Notes: generated from the sequence alone by a model not told the origin. A DNA stretch of 64,000 nucleotides from Pisaster brevispinus (GCA_023634235.1 JAMKCF010000058.1:186001-250000); one strand, 5' to 3'. Positions 1-11,325 are shown, numbered from the stretch's first letter. Numbers and translations are program-made.

Positions 1-665
1 TTTACCTGACTCTGCTTTAGGTATCCCTGCATCCGAAAAGTATACTTTAACGGCCGTTGCGGGCAGGCTTCACACCGGAAAAGACCAGCAAGCGGGGACA
101 CTCCGAAAGCCCCCCAAAACATCAACTTGATTTTGCTGTAAAAAGACACAAATACAAAATAAGGAGGGTCACATCACCCCCAGGGCAATATCGAATCTGC
201 ACAATTTTAGTACCACTGTAGAACCCGTTTCAAGGGCTCCCTCTCCCGTCAGTTTGGGGTCGCTGACGATTCTGTACGCGAGGCGAGCGGCCTGGATGTT
301 AGGCCTACCCCTAAGAAAAATTGAAAAAAAAAAAAAAAAAAAAAAACAGAAGCAAGGTCGTGCCGGCAGGGGTCATGGCCCAAAATAAAAGTGCGGTGAA
401 TTTGGGAATAACTCCCGATCTAGGAGGGCTAGAGGGATGATTGTTTGGCCTGACTCTGCCTTAGGTATCCCTGCATCCGAAAATTAGACTTTTACGGCCG
501 TTGCGGGCAGGCTTCACACCGGAAAAGACCAGCAAGCGGGGACACTCCGAAAGCCCCGCAAAACATCAACGTGATTTTGCTGTAAAAAGACACAAATACA
601 ACATAAGGAGGGACACATCACCCCCAGGGCATTATCAAATCTGCACAATTTTAGAACCACTGTAA

Positions 666-682
666 AGCCCGTTTCAAGGGCT
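666..682 (+). repeat. Short hairpin AGCCC-N7-GGGCT, present in nearly all units
   Basis: The five-base arms AGCCC and GGGCT flank GTTTCAA. The motif recurs at about offset 218 in almost all units. In the units at 32601 and 34650 an A-to-C change (TTTCACGGGCT) lengthens the arm to six bases and shortens the loop to five. Rare forms with weakened arms or changed loops occur as well, for example CGTTACAAGGGC at 30280 and 48570. No function can be assigned from this alone. Confidence 0.6.
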
Positions 683-732
683 CCCTCTCCCGTGAGTTTG
701 GGGTCGCTGACGATTCTGTAGGCGAAGCGAGC

Positions 733-749
733 GGCCTGGATGTTAGGCC
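733..749 (+). repeat. Short hairpin GGCCT-N7-AGGCC next to the class-specific segment
   Basis: The five-base arms GGCCT and AGGCC flank GGATGTT. It sits just before the segment that distinguishes classes A and B and is kept in nearly all units, with rare changes such as GGATGCT (40537, 42703) or AAGCC (41840). It has the same arm and loop sizes as the upstream hairpin. Confidence 0.6.
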
Positions 750-796
750 TACCCCTTAGAGAAATAGGAAAACAAAAACCAGGGGTAATGGCCCAA

Positions 797-802
797 AATA
801 AA
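797..802 (+). promoter_or_regulatory. AATAAA poly(A)-signal-like hexamer with GT-rich flank, repeated per unit
   Basis: AATAAA lies within CCCAAAATAAAAGTGCGG and is followed by GT-rich GTGCGGTGATTTTGGG in nearly every unit. This is the arrangement of a eukaryotic cleavage and polyadenylation signal on the plus strand. It may be chance, as it also sits inside the CCCAAAA/TTTTGGG inverted repeat (792-819). There is no sequence evidence that the array is transcribed. Confidence 0.25.
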
Positions 803-1274
803 AGTGCGGTGATTTTGGGAATAAGTCCCGATCTAGGAGGGCTAGAGAGATGATTTTTTTACCTGACTCTGCCTTAGGTATCCCTGCATCCGAATAGTAG
901 ACTGTTACGGCCGTTGCTGGCAGGCTTCACACCGGAAAAGACCAGCAAGCGGGGACACTCCGAAAGCCCCCCAAAACATCAACGTGATTTTGCTGTAAAA
1001 AGACACAAATACAAAATAAGGAGGGTCACATCACCCCCAGGGCAATATCGAATCTGCACAATTTTAGTACCACTGTAAAGCCCGTTTCAAGGGCTCCCTC
1101 TCCCGTGAGTTTGGGGTCGCTGACGATTCTGTAGGCGAGGCGAGCGGCCTGGATGTTAGGCCCACCCCTTAGAGAAATAGGAAAACAAAAACCAGGGGTA
1201 ATGGCCCAAAATAAAAGTGCGGTGATTTTGGGAATAAGTCCCGATCTAGGAGGGCTAGAGAGATGATTTTTTTA

Positions 1275-2544
1275 CCTGACTCTGCCTTAGGTATCCCTGC
1301 ATCCGAAAATTAGACTTTTACGGCCGTTGCGGGCAGGCTTCACACCGGAAAAGACCAGCAAGCGGGGACACTCCGAAAGCCCCCCAAAACATCAACTTGA
1401 TTTTGCTGTAAAAAGACACAAATACAAAATAAGGAGGGTCACATCACCCCCAGGGCAATATCGAATCTGCACAATTTTAGTACCACTGTAGAACCCGTTT
1501 CAAGGGCTCCCTCTCCCGTCAGTTTGGGGTCGCTGACGATTCTGTACGCGAGGCGAGCGGCCTGGATGTTAGGCCTACCCCTAAGAAAAATTGAAAAAAA
1601 AAAAAAAAAAAAAAAACAGAAGCAAGGTCGTGCCGGCAGGGGTCATGGCCCAAAATAAAAGTGCGGTGAATTTGGGAATAACTCCCGATCTAGGAGGGCT
1701 AGAGGGATGATTGTTTGGCCTGACTCTGCCTTAGGTATCCCTGCATCCGAAAATTAGACTTTTACGGCCGTTGCGGGCAGGCTTCACACCGGAAAAGACC
1801 AGCAAGCGGGGACACTCCGAAAGCCCCGCAAAACATCAACGTGATTTTGCTGTAAAAAGACACAAATACAACATAAGGAGGGACACATCACCCCCAGGGC
1901 ATTATCAAATCTGCACAATTTTAGAACCACTGTAAAGCCCGTTTCAAGGGCTCCCTCTCCCGTGAGTTTGGGGTCGCTGACGATTCTGTAGGCGAAGCGA
2001 GCGGCCTGGATGTTAGGCCTACCCCTTAGAGAAATAGGAAAACAAAAACCAGGGGTAATGGCCCAAAATAAAAGTGCGGTGATTTTGGGAATAAGTCCCG
2101 ATCTAGGAGGGCTAGAGAGATGATTTTTTTACCTGACTCTGCCTTAGGTATCCCTGCATCCGAATAGTAGACTGTTACGGCCGTTGCTGGCAGGCTTCAC
2201 ACCGGAAAAGACCAGCAAGCGGGGACACTCCGAAAGCCCCCCAAAACATCAACGTGATTTTGCTGTAAAAAGACACAAATACAAAATAAGGAGGGTCACA
2301 TCACCCCCAGGGCAATATCGAATCTGCACAATTTTAGTACCACTGTAAAGCCCGTTTCAAGGGCTCCCTCTCCCGTGAGTTTGGGGTCGCTGACGATTCT
2401 GTAGGCGAGGCGAGCGGCCTGGATGTTAGGCCCACCCCTTAGAGAAATAGGAAAACAAAAACCAGGGGTAATGGCCCAAAATAAAAGTGCGGTGATTTTG
2501 GGAATAAGTCCCGATCTAGGAGGGCTAGAGAGATGATTTTTTTA
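1275..2544 (+). repeat. A-B-B higher-order block, copy 2 (1270 bp)
   Basis: This is the tandem partner of the block at 5-1274, with units A at 1275, B at 1719 and B at 2132. The near-perfect match, in an array where neighbouring units usually differ at several positions, points to a recent duplication. A collapse or expansion error in assembly is the alternative. Confidence 0.9.
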
Positions 2545-3850
2545 CCTGACTCTGCCTTAGGTATCCCTGCATCCGAAAATTAGACTTTTACGGCCGTTGC
2601 GGGCAGGCTTCACACCGGAAAAGACCAGCAAGCGGGGACACTCCGAAAGCCCCCCAAAACATCAACTTGATTTTGCTGTAAAAAGACACAAATACACAAT
2701 AAGGAGGGTCACATCACCCCCAGGGCATTATCGAATCTGCACAATTTTAGTACCACTGTAAAGCCCGTTTCAAGGGCTCCCTCTCCCGTGAGTTTGGGGT
2801 CGCTGACGATTCTGTAAGCGAGGCGAGCGGCCTAGATGTTAGGCCTACCCCTAAGAAAAATTTAAAAAAAAGAAAAGAAAAAAAAAACCCAGAAGCAAGG
2901 TCGTGCCGGCAGGGGTCATGGCCCAAAATAAAAGTGCGGTGAATTTGGGAATAACTCCCGATCTAGGAGGGCTAGAGGGATGATTTTTTGGCCTGACTCT
3001 GCCTTAGGTATCCCTGCATCCGAAAATTAGACTTTTACGGCCGTTGCGGGCAGGCTTCACACCGGAAAAGACCAGCAAGCGGGGACACTCCGAAAGCCCC
3101 GCAAAACATCAACGTGATTTTGCTGTAAAAAGACACAAATACAAAATAAGGAGGGTCACATCACCCCCAGGGCAATATCGAATCTGCACAATTTTAGTAC
3201 CACTGTAAAGCCCGTTTCAAGGGCTCCCTCTCCCGTGAGTTTGGGGTCGCTGACGATTCTGTAGGCGAGGCGAGCGGCCTGGATGTTAGGCCTACCCCTT
3301 AGAGAAATAGGAAAACAAAAACCAGGGGTAATGGCCCAAAATAAAAGTGCGGTGATTTTGGGAATAAGTCCCGATCTAGGAGGGCTAGAGAGATGAATTT
3401 TTTACCTGACTCTGCTTTAGGTATCCCTGCATCTGAAAAGTATACTTTTACGGCCGTTGCGGGCAGGCTTCACACCGGAAAAGACCAGCAAGCGGGGACA
3501 CTCCGAAAGCCCCCCAAAACATCAACTTGATTTTGCTGTAAAAAGACACAAATACAAAATAAGGAGGGTCACATCACCCCCAGGGCAATATCGAATCTGC
3601 ACAATTTTAGTACCACTGTAAAACCCGTTTCAAGGGCTCCCTCTCCCGTCAGTTTGGGGTCGCTGACGATTCTGTACGCGAGGCAAGCGGCCTGGATGTA
3701 AGGCCTACCCCTAAGAAAAATTGAAAAAAAAAAAAAAAAAAAAAAAAACAGAAGCAAGGTCGTGCCGGCAGGGGTCATGGCCCAAAAAAAAAGTGCGGTG
3801 AATTTGGGAATAACTCCCGATCTATGAGGGCTAGAGGGATGATTTGTTGG

Positions 3851-4296
3851 CCTGACTCTGCCTTAGGTATCCCTGCATCCGAAAATTAGACTTTTACGGC
3901 CGTTGCGGGCAGGCTTCACACCGGAAAAGACCAGCAAGCGGGGACACTCCGAAAGCCCCGCAAAACATCAACGTGATTTTGCTGTAAAAAGACACAAATA
4001 CAAAATAAGGAGGGTCACATCACCCCCAGGGCAATATCGAATCTGCACAATTTTAGTACCACTGTAAAGCCCGTTTCAAGGGCTCCCTCTCCCGTGAGTT
4101 TGGGGTCGCTGACGATTCTGTAGGCGAGGCGAGCGGCCTGGATGTTAGGCCTACCCCTAAGAAAAATTGAAAAAAAAAAAAAAAAAAAAAAAAACAGAAG
4201 CAAGGTCGTGCCGGCAGGGGTCATGGCCCAAAATAAAAGTGCGGTGAATTTGGGAATAACTCCCGATCTAGGAGGGCTAGAGGGATGATTTTTTAG
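3851..4296 (+). repeat. Representative class A unit (446 bp)
   Basis: This unit shows the layout of class A. It matches class B up to the hairpin GGCCTGGATGTTAGGCC. It then reads CCTACCCCTAAGAAAAATTG and a pure A tract at 4170-4194 (25 nt), followed by CAGAAGCAAGGTCGTGCCGG and CAGGGGTCATGGCC. The tail is GTGAATTTGGGAATAACTCC and GAGGGATGATTTTTTAGCC; most other A units end in TTGGCC. Compared with B, class A has 20 extra bases bounded by CAG on both sides, plus about 12 more bases that are mostly A tract. The tract length varies between A units and accounts for most of their length difference. Confidence 0.95.
3982..4001 (-). other. Splice-acceptor-like motif on the minus strand, repeated per unit
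   Basis: Read on the minus strand, this is GTATTTGTGTCTTTTTACAG, a pyrimidine-rich run ending in CAG like a eukaryotic 3' splice site. It occurs in most units. A second, weaker one is formed on the minus strand by the poly(T) tract followed by CAATTTTTCTTAG (here 4157-4194), and in B units by CCTATTTCTCTAAG. Simple T-rich composition could explain all of them. Confidence 0.2.
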
Positions 4297-5158
4297 CCTG
4301 ACTCTGCCTTAGGTATCCCTGCATCCGACAATTAGACTTTTACGGCCGTTGCGGGCAGGCTTCACACCGGAAGAGACCAGCAAGCGGGGACACTCCGAAA
4401 GCCCCGAAAAACATCAACGTGATTTTGCTGTAAAAAGACACAAATACAAAATAAGGAGGGTCACATCACCCCCAGGGCAATATCGAATCTGCACAATTTT
4501 AGTACCACTGTAAAGCCCGTTTCAAGGGCTCCCTCTCCCGTGAGTTTGGGGTCGCTGACGATTCTGTAGGCGAGGCGAGCGGCCTGGATGTTAGGCCCAC
4601 CCCTTAGAGAAATAGGAAAACAAAAACCAGGGGTAATGGCCCAAAATAAAAGTGCTTTGATTTTGGGAATAAGTCCCGATCTAGGAGGGCTAGAGAGATG
4701 ATTTTTTTACCTGACTCTGCCTTAGGTATCCCTGCATCTGAAAAGTAAACTTTTACGGCCGTTGCGGGCAGGCTTCACACCGGAAAAGACCAGCAAGCGG
4801 GGACACTCCGAAAGCCCCCCAAAACATCAACTTGATTTTGCTGTAAAAAAGACACAAATACAAAATAAGGAGGGTCACATCACCCCCAGGGCAATATCGA
4901 ATCTGCACAATTTTAGTACCACTGTAAAGCCCGTTTCAAGGGATCTCTCTCCCGTGAGTTTGGGGTTGCTGACGATTCTGTAGGCGAGGCGAGCGGCCTG
5001 GATGTTAGGCCTACCCCTAAGAAAAATTGAAAAAAAAAAAAAAAAAATAAAAAAAACAGAAGCAAGGTCGTGCCGGCAGGGGTCATGGCCCAAAATAAAA
5101 GTGCGGTGAATTTGGGAATAACTCCCGATCTAGGAGGGCTAGAGGGATGATTTTTTGG

Positions 5159-5253
5159 CCTGACTCTGCCTTAGGTATCCCTGCCCAAAATAAAAGTGCG
5201 GTGATTTTGGGAATAAGTCCCGATCTAGGAGGGCTAGAGAGATGATTTTTTTA
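5159..5253 (+). repeat. 95-bp unit remnant (large internal deletion)
   Basis: Only the first ~26 bases of the unit, ending ATCCCTGC, are left before the sequence jumps to CCAAAATAAAAGTGCGG and continues with a class B tail. About 318 bp of a B unit are missing. The two sides share GC at the join, a 2-bp microhomology. The same junction is found at 6590-6684 and 35865-35959. Confidence 0.93.
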
Positions 5254-6589
5254 CCTGACTCTGCCTTAGGTATCCCTGCATCCGAAAATTAGACTTTTAC
5301 GGCCGTTGCGGGCAGGCTTCACACCGGAAAAGACCAGCAAGAGGGGACACTCCGAAAGCCCCCCAAAACATCAACTTGATTTTGCTGTAAAAAGACACAA
5401 ATACAAAATAAGGAGGGTCACATCACCCCCAGGGCATTATCGAATCTGCACAATTTTAGTACCACTGTAAAGCCCGTTTCAAGGGCTCCCTCTCCCGTGA
5501 GTTTGGGGTCGCTGACGATTCTGTAGGCGAGGCGAGCGGCCTGGATGTTAGGCCTACCCCTAAGAAAAGTTGGAAAAAAAAAAAAAAAAAAAAAACCCAG
5601 AAGCAAGGTCGTGCCGGCAGGGGTCATGGCCCAAAATAAAAGTGCGGTGAATTTGGGAATAACTCCCGATCTAGGAGGGCTAGAGGGATGATTTGTTGGC
5701 CTGACTCTGCCTTAGGTATCCCTGCATCCGAAAATTAGACTTTTACGGCCGTTGCGGGCAGGCTTCACACCGGAAAAGACCAGCAAGCGGGGACACTCCG
5801 AAAGCCCCGCAAAACATCAACGTGATTTTGCTGTAAAAAGACACACATACAAAATAAGGAGGGTCACATCACCACCAGGGCAATATCGAATCTGCACAAT
5901 TTTAGTACCACTGTAAAGCCCGTTTCAAGGGCTCCCTCTCCCGTGAGTTTGGGGTCGCTGACGATTCTGTAGGCGAGGCGAGCGGCCTGGATGTTAGGCC
6001 TACCCCTAAGAAAAATTGAAAAAAAAAAAAAAAAAAAAAAAACAGAAGCAAGGTCGTGCCGGCAGGGGTCATGGCCCAAAATAAAAGTGCGGTGAATTTG
6101 GGAATAACTCCCGATCTAGGAGGGCTAGAGGGATGATTTGTTGGCCTGACTCTGCCTTAGGTATCCCTGCATCCGAAAATTAGACTTTTACGGCCGTTGC
6201 GGGCAGGCTTCACACTGGAAAAGACCAGCAAGCGGGGACACTCCGAAAGCCCCGCAAAACATCAACGTGATTTTGCTGTAAAAAGACACAAATACAAAAT
6301 AAGGAGGGTCACATCACCCCCAGGGCAATATCGAATCTGCACAATTTTAGTACCACTGTAAAGCCCGTTTCAAGGGCTCCCTCTCCCGTGAGTTTGGGGT
6401 TGCTGACGATTCTGTAGGCGAGGCGAGCGGCCTGGATGTTAGGCCTACCCCTAAGAAAAATTGAAAAAAAAAAAAAAAAAAAAAAAACAGAAGCAAGGTC
6501 GTGCCGGCAGGGGTCATGGCCCAAAATAAAAGTGCGGTGAATTTTGGAATAACTCCCGATCTAGGAGGGCTAGAGGGATGATTTTTTGG

Positions 6590-6684
6590 CCTGACTCTGC
6601 CTTAGGTATCCCTGCCCAAAATAAAAGTGCGGTGATTTTGGGAATAAGTCCCGATCTAGGAGGGCTAGAGAGATGATTTTTTTA
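6590..6684 (+). repeat. 95-bp unit remnant, second copy
   Basis: The length and join match the remnant at 5159-5253. The left neighbour is again an A unit. Here the right neighbour is a B unit (6685), not an A unit. The preceding A tail reads GTGAATTTTGGAATAAC, a rare variant that also precedes the remnant at 35865, so these two share a longer common origin. Confidence 0.93.
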
Positions 6685-9600
6685 CCTGACTCTGCCTTAG
6701 GTATCCCTGCATCCGAAACTTAGACTTTTACGGCCGTTGCGGGCAGGCTTCACACCGGAAAAGACCAGCAAGCGGGGACACTCCGAAAGCCCCCCAAAAC
6801 ATCAACTTGATTTTGCTTTAAAAATACACAAATACAAAATAAGGAGGGTCACATCACCCCCAGGGCAATATCGAATCTGCACAATTTTAGTACCACTGTA
6901 AAGCCCGTTTCAAGGGCTCCCTCTCCCGTGAGTTTGGGGTCGCTGACGATTCTGTAGGCGAGGCGAGCGGCCTGGATGTTAGGCCCACCCCTTAGAGAAA
7001 TAGGAAAACAAAAACCAGGGGTTATGGCCAAAAATAAAAGTGCGGTGATTTTGGGAATAAGTCCCGATCTAGGAGGGCTAGAGAGATGATTTTTTTACCT
7101 GACTCTGCCTTAGGTATCCCTGCATCTGAAAATTAGACTTTTACGGCCGTTGCGGGCAGGCTTCACACCGGAAAAGACCAGCAAGCGGGAACACTCCGAA
7201 AGCCCCCCAAAACATCAACTTGATTTTGCTGTAAAAAGACACAAATACAAAATAAGGAGGGTCACATCACCCCAAGGGCAATATCGAATCTGCACAATTT
7301 TTATACCACTGTAAAGCCCGTTTCAAGGGCTCCCTCTCCCGTGAGTTTGGGGTCACTGACGATTCTGTAGGCGAGGCGAGCGGCCTGGATGTTAGGACTA
7401 CCCCTAAGAAAATTTGAAAAAAAAAAAAAAAAAAAAAAAACCCAGAAGCAAGGTCGTGCCGGCAGGGGTCATGGCCCAAAATAAAAGTGCGGTGAATTTG
7501 GGAATAACTCCCGATATAGGAGGGCTAGAGGGATGATTTTTTGGCCTGACTCTGCCTTAGGTATCCCTGCATCCGAAAATTAGACTTTTACGGCCGTTGC
7601 GGGCAGGCTTCACACCGGAAAAGACCAGCAAGCGGGGACACTCCGAAAGCCCCGCAAAACATCAACGTGATTTTGCTGTAAAAAGACACAAATACAAAAT
7701 AAGGAGGGTCACATCACCCCCAGGGCAATATCGAATCTGCACAATTTTAGTACCACTGTAAAGCTCGTTTCAAGGGCTCCCTCTCCCGTGAGTTTGGGGT
7801 CGCTGACGATTCTGTAGGCGAGGCGAGCGGCCTGGATGTTAGGCCCACCCCTTAGAGAAATAGGAAAACAAAAACCAGGGGTAATGGCCCAAAATTAAAA
7901 ATGCGGTGATTTTGGGAATAAGTCCCGATCTAGGAGGGCTAGAGAGATGATTTTTTTACCTGACTCTGCCTTAGGTATCCCTGCATCCGAAAATTAGACT
8001 TTTACGGCCGTTGCGGGCAGGCTTCACACCGGAAAAGACCAGCAAGCGGGGACATTCCGAAAGCCCCCCAAAACATCAACTTGATTTTGCAGTAAAAAGA
8101 CACAAATACAAAATAAGGAGGGTCACATCACCCCCAGGGCAATATCGAATCTGCACAATTTTAGTACCACTGTAAAGCCCGTTTCAAGGGCTCCCTCTCC
8201 CGTGAGTTTGGGGTTGCTGACGATTCTGTAGGCGAGGCGAGCGGCCTGGATGTTAGGCCCTCCCCTTAGAGAAATAGGAAAACAAAAACCAGGGGTAATG
8301 GCCCAAAATAAAAGTGCGGTGATTTTGGGAATAAGTCCCGATTTAGGAGGGCTAGAGAGATGATTTTTTTACCTGACTCTGCCTTAGGTATCCCTGCATC
8401 CGAAACTTAGACTTTTACGGCCGTTGCGGGCAGGCTTCACACCGGAAAAGACCAGCAAGCGGGGACACTCCGAAAGCCCCCCAAAACATCAACTTGATTT
8501 TGCTTTAAAAATACACAAATACAAAATAAGGAGGGTCACATCACCCCCAGGGCAATATCGAATCTGCACAATTTTAGTACCACTGTAAAGCCCGTTTCAA
8601 GGGCTCCCTCTCCCGTGAGTTTGGGGTCGCTGACGATTCTGTAGGCGAGGCGAGCGGCCTGGATGTTAGGCCCACCCCTTAGAGAAATAGGAAAACAAAA
8701 ACCAGGGGTAATGGCCCAAAATAAAAGTGCGGTGATTTTGGAAATAAGTCCCGATCTAGGAGGGCTAGATAGATGATTTTTTTTACCTGACTCTGCCTTA
8801 GGTATCCCTGCATCCGAAATTAGACTGTTACGGCCGTTGCGGGCAGGCTTCACACCGGAAAAGACCAGCAAGCGGGGACACTCCGAAAGCCCCCCAAAAC
8901 ATCAACTTGATTTTGCTTTAAAAAAGACACAAATACAAAATAAGGAGGGTCACATCACCCCCAGGGCAATACCGAATCTGCACAATTTTAGTACCACTGT
9001 AAAGCCCGTTTCAAGGGCTCCCTCTCCCGTGAGTTTGGGGTCGCTGACGATTCTGTAGGCGAGGCGAGCGGCCTGGATGTTAGGCCTACCCCTAAGAAAA
9101 ATTGAAAAAAAAAAAAAAAAAAAAAAAAACAGAAGCAAGGTCGTGCCGGCAGGGGTCATGGCCCAAAATAAAAGTGCGGTGAATTTGGGAATAACTCCCG
9201 ATCTAGGAGGGGTAGAGGGATGATTTTTTGGCCTGACTCTGCCTTAGGTATCCCTGCATCCGAAAATTAGACTTTCACGGCCGTTGCGGGCAGGCTTCAC
9301 ACCGGAAAAGACCAGCAAGCGGGGACACTCCGAAAGCCCCGCAAAACATCAACGTGATTTTGCTGTAAAAAGACACAAATACAAAATAAGGAGGGTCACA
9401 TCACCCCCAGGGCAATATCGAATCTGCACAATTTTAGAACCACTGTAAAGCCCGTTTCAAGGGCTCCCTCTCCCGTGAGTTTGGGGTCGCTGACGATTCT
9501 GTAGGCGAGGCGAGCGGCCTGGATGTTAGGCCCACCCCTTAGAGAAATAGGAAAACAAAAACCAGGGGTAATGGCCACAAATAAAAGTGCGGTGATTTTG

Positions 9601-10057
9601 GGAATAGGTCCCGATCTAGGAGGGCTAGAGGGATGATTTTTTAGCCTGACTCTGCCTTAGGTATCCCTGCATCCGAAAATTAGACTTTTACGGCCGTTGC
9701 GGGCAGACTTCACACCGAAAAAGACCAGCAAGCGGGGACACTCCGAAAGCCCCGCAAAACATCAACGTGATTTTGCTGTAAAAAGACACAAATACAAAAT
9801 AAGGAGGGTCACATCACCCCCAGGGCAATATCGAATCTGCACAATTTTAGTACCACTGTAAAGCCCGTTTCAAGGGCTCCCTCTCCCGTGAGTTTGGGAT
9901 CGCTGACGATTCTGTAGGCGAGGCGAGCGGCCTGGATGTTAGGCCCACCCCTTAGAGAAATAGGAAAACAAAAACCAGGGGTAATGGCCCAAAATAAAAG
10001 TGCGGTGATTTTGGGAATAAGTCCCGATCTAGGAGGGCTAGAGAGATGATTTTTTTA

Positions 10058-10883
10058 CCTGACTCTGCCTTAGGTATCCCTGCATCCGAAAATTAGACTT
10101 TTACGACCGTTGCGGGCTGGCTTCACACCGGAAAAGACCAGCAAGCGGGGACACTCCGAAAGCCCCCCAAAACATCAACGTGATTTTGCTCTAAAAAGAC
10201 ACAAATACAAAATAAGGAGGGCCACATCACCCCCAGGGCAATATTGAATCTGCACAATTTTAGTACCACTGTAAAGCCCGTTTCAAGGGCTCCCTCTCCC
10301 GTGAGTTTGGGGTCGCTGACGATTCTGTAGGCGAGGCGAGCGGCCTGGATGTTAGGCCTACCCCTTAGAGAAATAGGAAAACAAAAACCAGGGGTAATGG
10401 CCCAAAATAAAAGTGCGATGATTTTGGGAATAAGTCCCGATCTAGGAGGGCTAGAGAGATGATTTTTTTACCTGACTCTGCCTTAGGTATCCCTGCATCC
10501 GAAAATTAGACTTTTACGGCCGTTGCGGGCTGGCTTCACACCGGAAAAGACCAGCAAGCGGGGACACTCCGAAAGCCCCCCAAAACATCAACGTGATTTT
10601 GCTCTAAAAAGACACAAATACAAAATAAGGAGGGCCACATCACCCCCAGGGCAATATTGAATCTGCACAATTTTAGTACCACTGTAAAGCCCGTTTCAAG
10701 GGCTCCCTCTCCCGTGAGTTTGGGGTCGCTGACGATTCTGTAGGCGAGGCGAGCGGCCTGGATGTTAGGCCTACCCCTTAGAGAAATAGGAAAACAAAAA
10801 CCAGGGGTAATGGCCCAAAATAAAAGTGCGATGATTTTGGGAATAAGTCCCGATCTAGGAGGGCTAGAGAGATGATTGTTTTA
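10058..10883 (+). repeat. Two near-identical B units in tandem (413 bp each)
   Basis: The units at 10058 and 10471 share CGTTGCGGGCTGGCTTCAC, GCTCTAAAAAGACAC, GGAGGGCCACATC, ATATTGAATCTG and GTGCGATGATTTTGG. The only difference I noticed is TACGACCG against TACGGCCG. This is a single-unit duplication. The same subfamily is found at 15549. Confidence 0.9.
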
Positions 10884-11325
10884 CCTGACTCTGCCTTAAG
10901 TATCCCTGCATCCGAAAATTTGACTTTTACGGCCGTTGCGGGCAGGCTTCACACCGGAAAAGACCAGCAAGTGGGGACACTCCGAAAGCCCCCCAAAACA
11001 TCAACGTGATTTTGCTCTAAAAAGACACAAATACAAAATATGGAGGGCCACATCACCCCCAGGGCAATATTGAATCTGCACAATTTTAGTACCACTGTAA
11101 AGCCCGTTTCAAGGGCTCCCTCTCCCGTGAGTTTGGGGTTGCTGACGATTCTGTAGGCGAGGCGAGCGGCCTGGATGTTAGGCCTACCCCTAAGAAAAAT
11201 TGAAAAAAAAAAAAAAAAAAAAACAGAAGCAAGGTCGTGCCGGCAGGGGTCATGGCCCAAAATAAAAGTGCGGTGAATTTGGGAATAACTCCCGATCTAG
11301 GAGGGCTAGAGGGATGATTTTTTGG

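Larger units (their letters stand above)
449..861 (+). repeat. Representative class B unit (413 bp)
   Basis: This unit shows the layout of class B. Landmarks: ACGGCCGTTGC near offset 46; the hairpin AGCCC-GTTTCAA-GGGCT at 666-682; the hairpin GGCCT-GGATGTT-AGGCC at 733-749; the B-specific stretch CTTAGAGAAATAGG then AAAACAAAAACCAGGGG; the inverted repeat CCCAAAA/TTTTGGG at 792-819; and the tail GAGAGATGATTTTTTTA. Typical B units contain about 19 CpG sites, roughly one per 22 bp. This copy has rare variants shared with its duplicate at 1719-2131, such as AATACAACATAAGG, GGACACATC and GGCGAAGCG. Many later B units read GGCCCACCCC where this one reads GGCCTACCCC. Confidence 0.95.
5..1274 (+). 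repeat. A-B-B higher-order block, copy 1 (1270 bp)
   Basis: Three units (A at 5, B at 449, B at 862) form a block repeated at 1275-2544 with an offset of 1270 bp. From about position 55 onward I saw no difference between the copies, including the length of the A tract and private variants such as GGACACATC and CCGTTGCTGGCAGG. The first ~50 bases differ: copy 1 reads CTGCTTTAGG and AAAAGTATAC, resembling the head of the unit at 3405, whereas copy 2 has the common head. This puts an exchange or conversion edge inside the unit, near offset 50. Confidence 0.9.
1..3404 (+). repeat. Array segment 1: A-B-B blocks and one A-B dimer
   Basis: Unit starts (class): 5 A, 449 B, 862 B, 1275 A, 1719 B, 2132 B, 2545 A, 2992 B. 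Positions 1-4 are the tail of an earlier unit. The unit at 2545 has a G-interrupted A tract at 2864-2887 and carries the variants AATACACAATAAGG, GGCATTATCG and GTAAGCGAGG. The same set is found together in the unit at 28342. Confidence 0.93.
3405..9231 (+). repeat. Array segment 2: A-rich run with two 95-bp remnants
   Basis: Unit starts (class): 3405 A, 3851 A, 4297 B, 4710 A, 5159 remnant, 5254 A, 5700 A, 6145 A, 6590 remnant, 6685 B, 7098 A, 7545 B, 7959 B, 8372 B, 8786 A. Three A units in a row at 5254-6589 break the A-B alternation. Units 6685 and 8372 share CGAAACTTAG and GCTTTAAAAATACAC, so one is a copy of the other. The unit at 63582 carries the second of these motifs. Confidence 0.92.

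Noticed and set aside
601..690. RNA polymerase III B-box-like TATCGAATCTG, suggesting a tRNA- or 5S-derived repeat
   Set aside because: Only the core TCGAATC fits the B box, no convincing A box lies upstream, and no tRNA or 5S fold is visible.
1008..1030. Shine-Dalgarno-like AAGGAGGG in most units
   Set aside because: No start codon follows at suitable spacing on the plus strand, and nothing else in the window looks bacterial. It is part of the repeat.
4170..4194. A tracts as tails of inserted SINE or LINE copies
   Set aside because: The tract is at a fixed place inside every A unit and unit sequence continues on both sides with no target-site duplication around a separate element. Local expansion of an A-rich segment is simpler.
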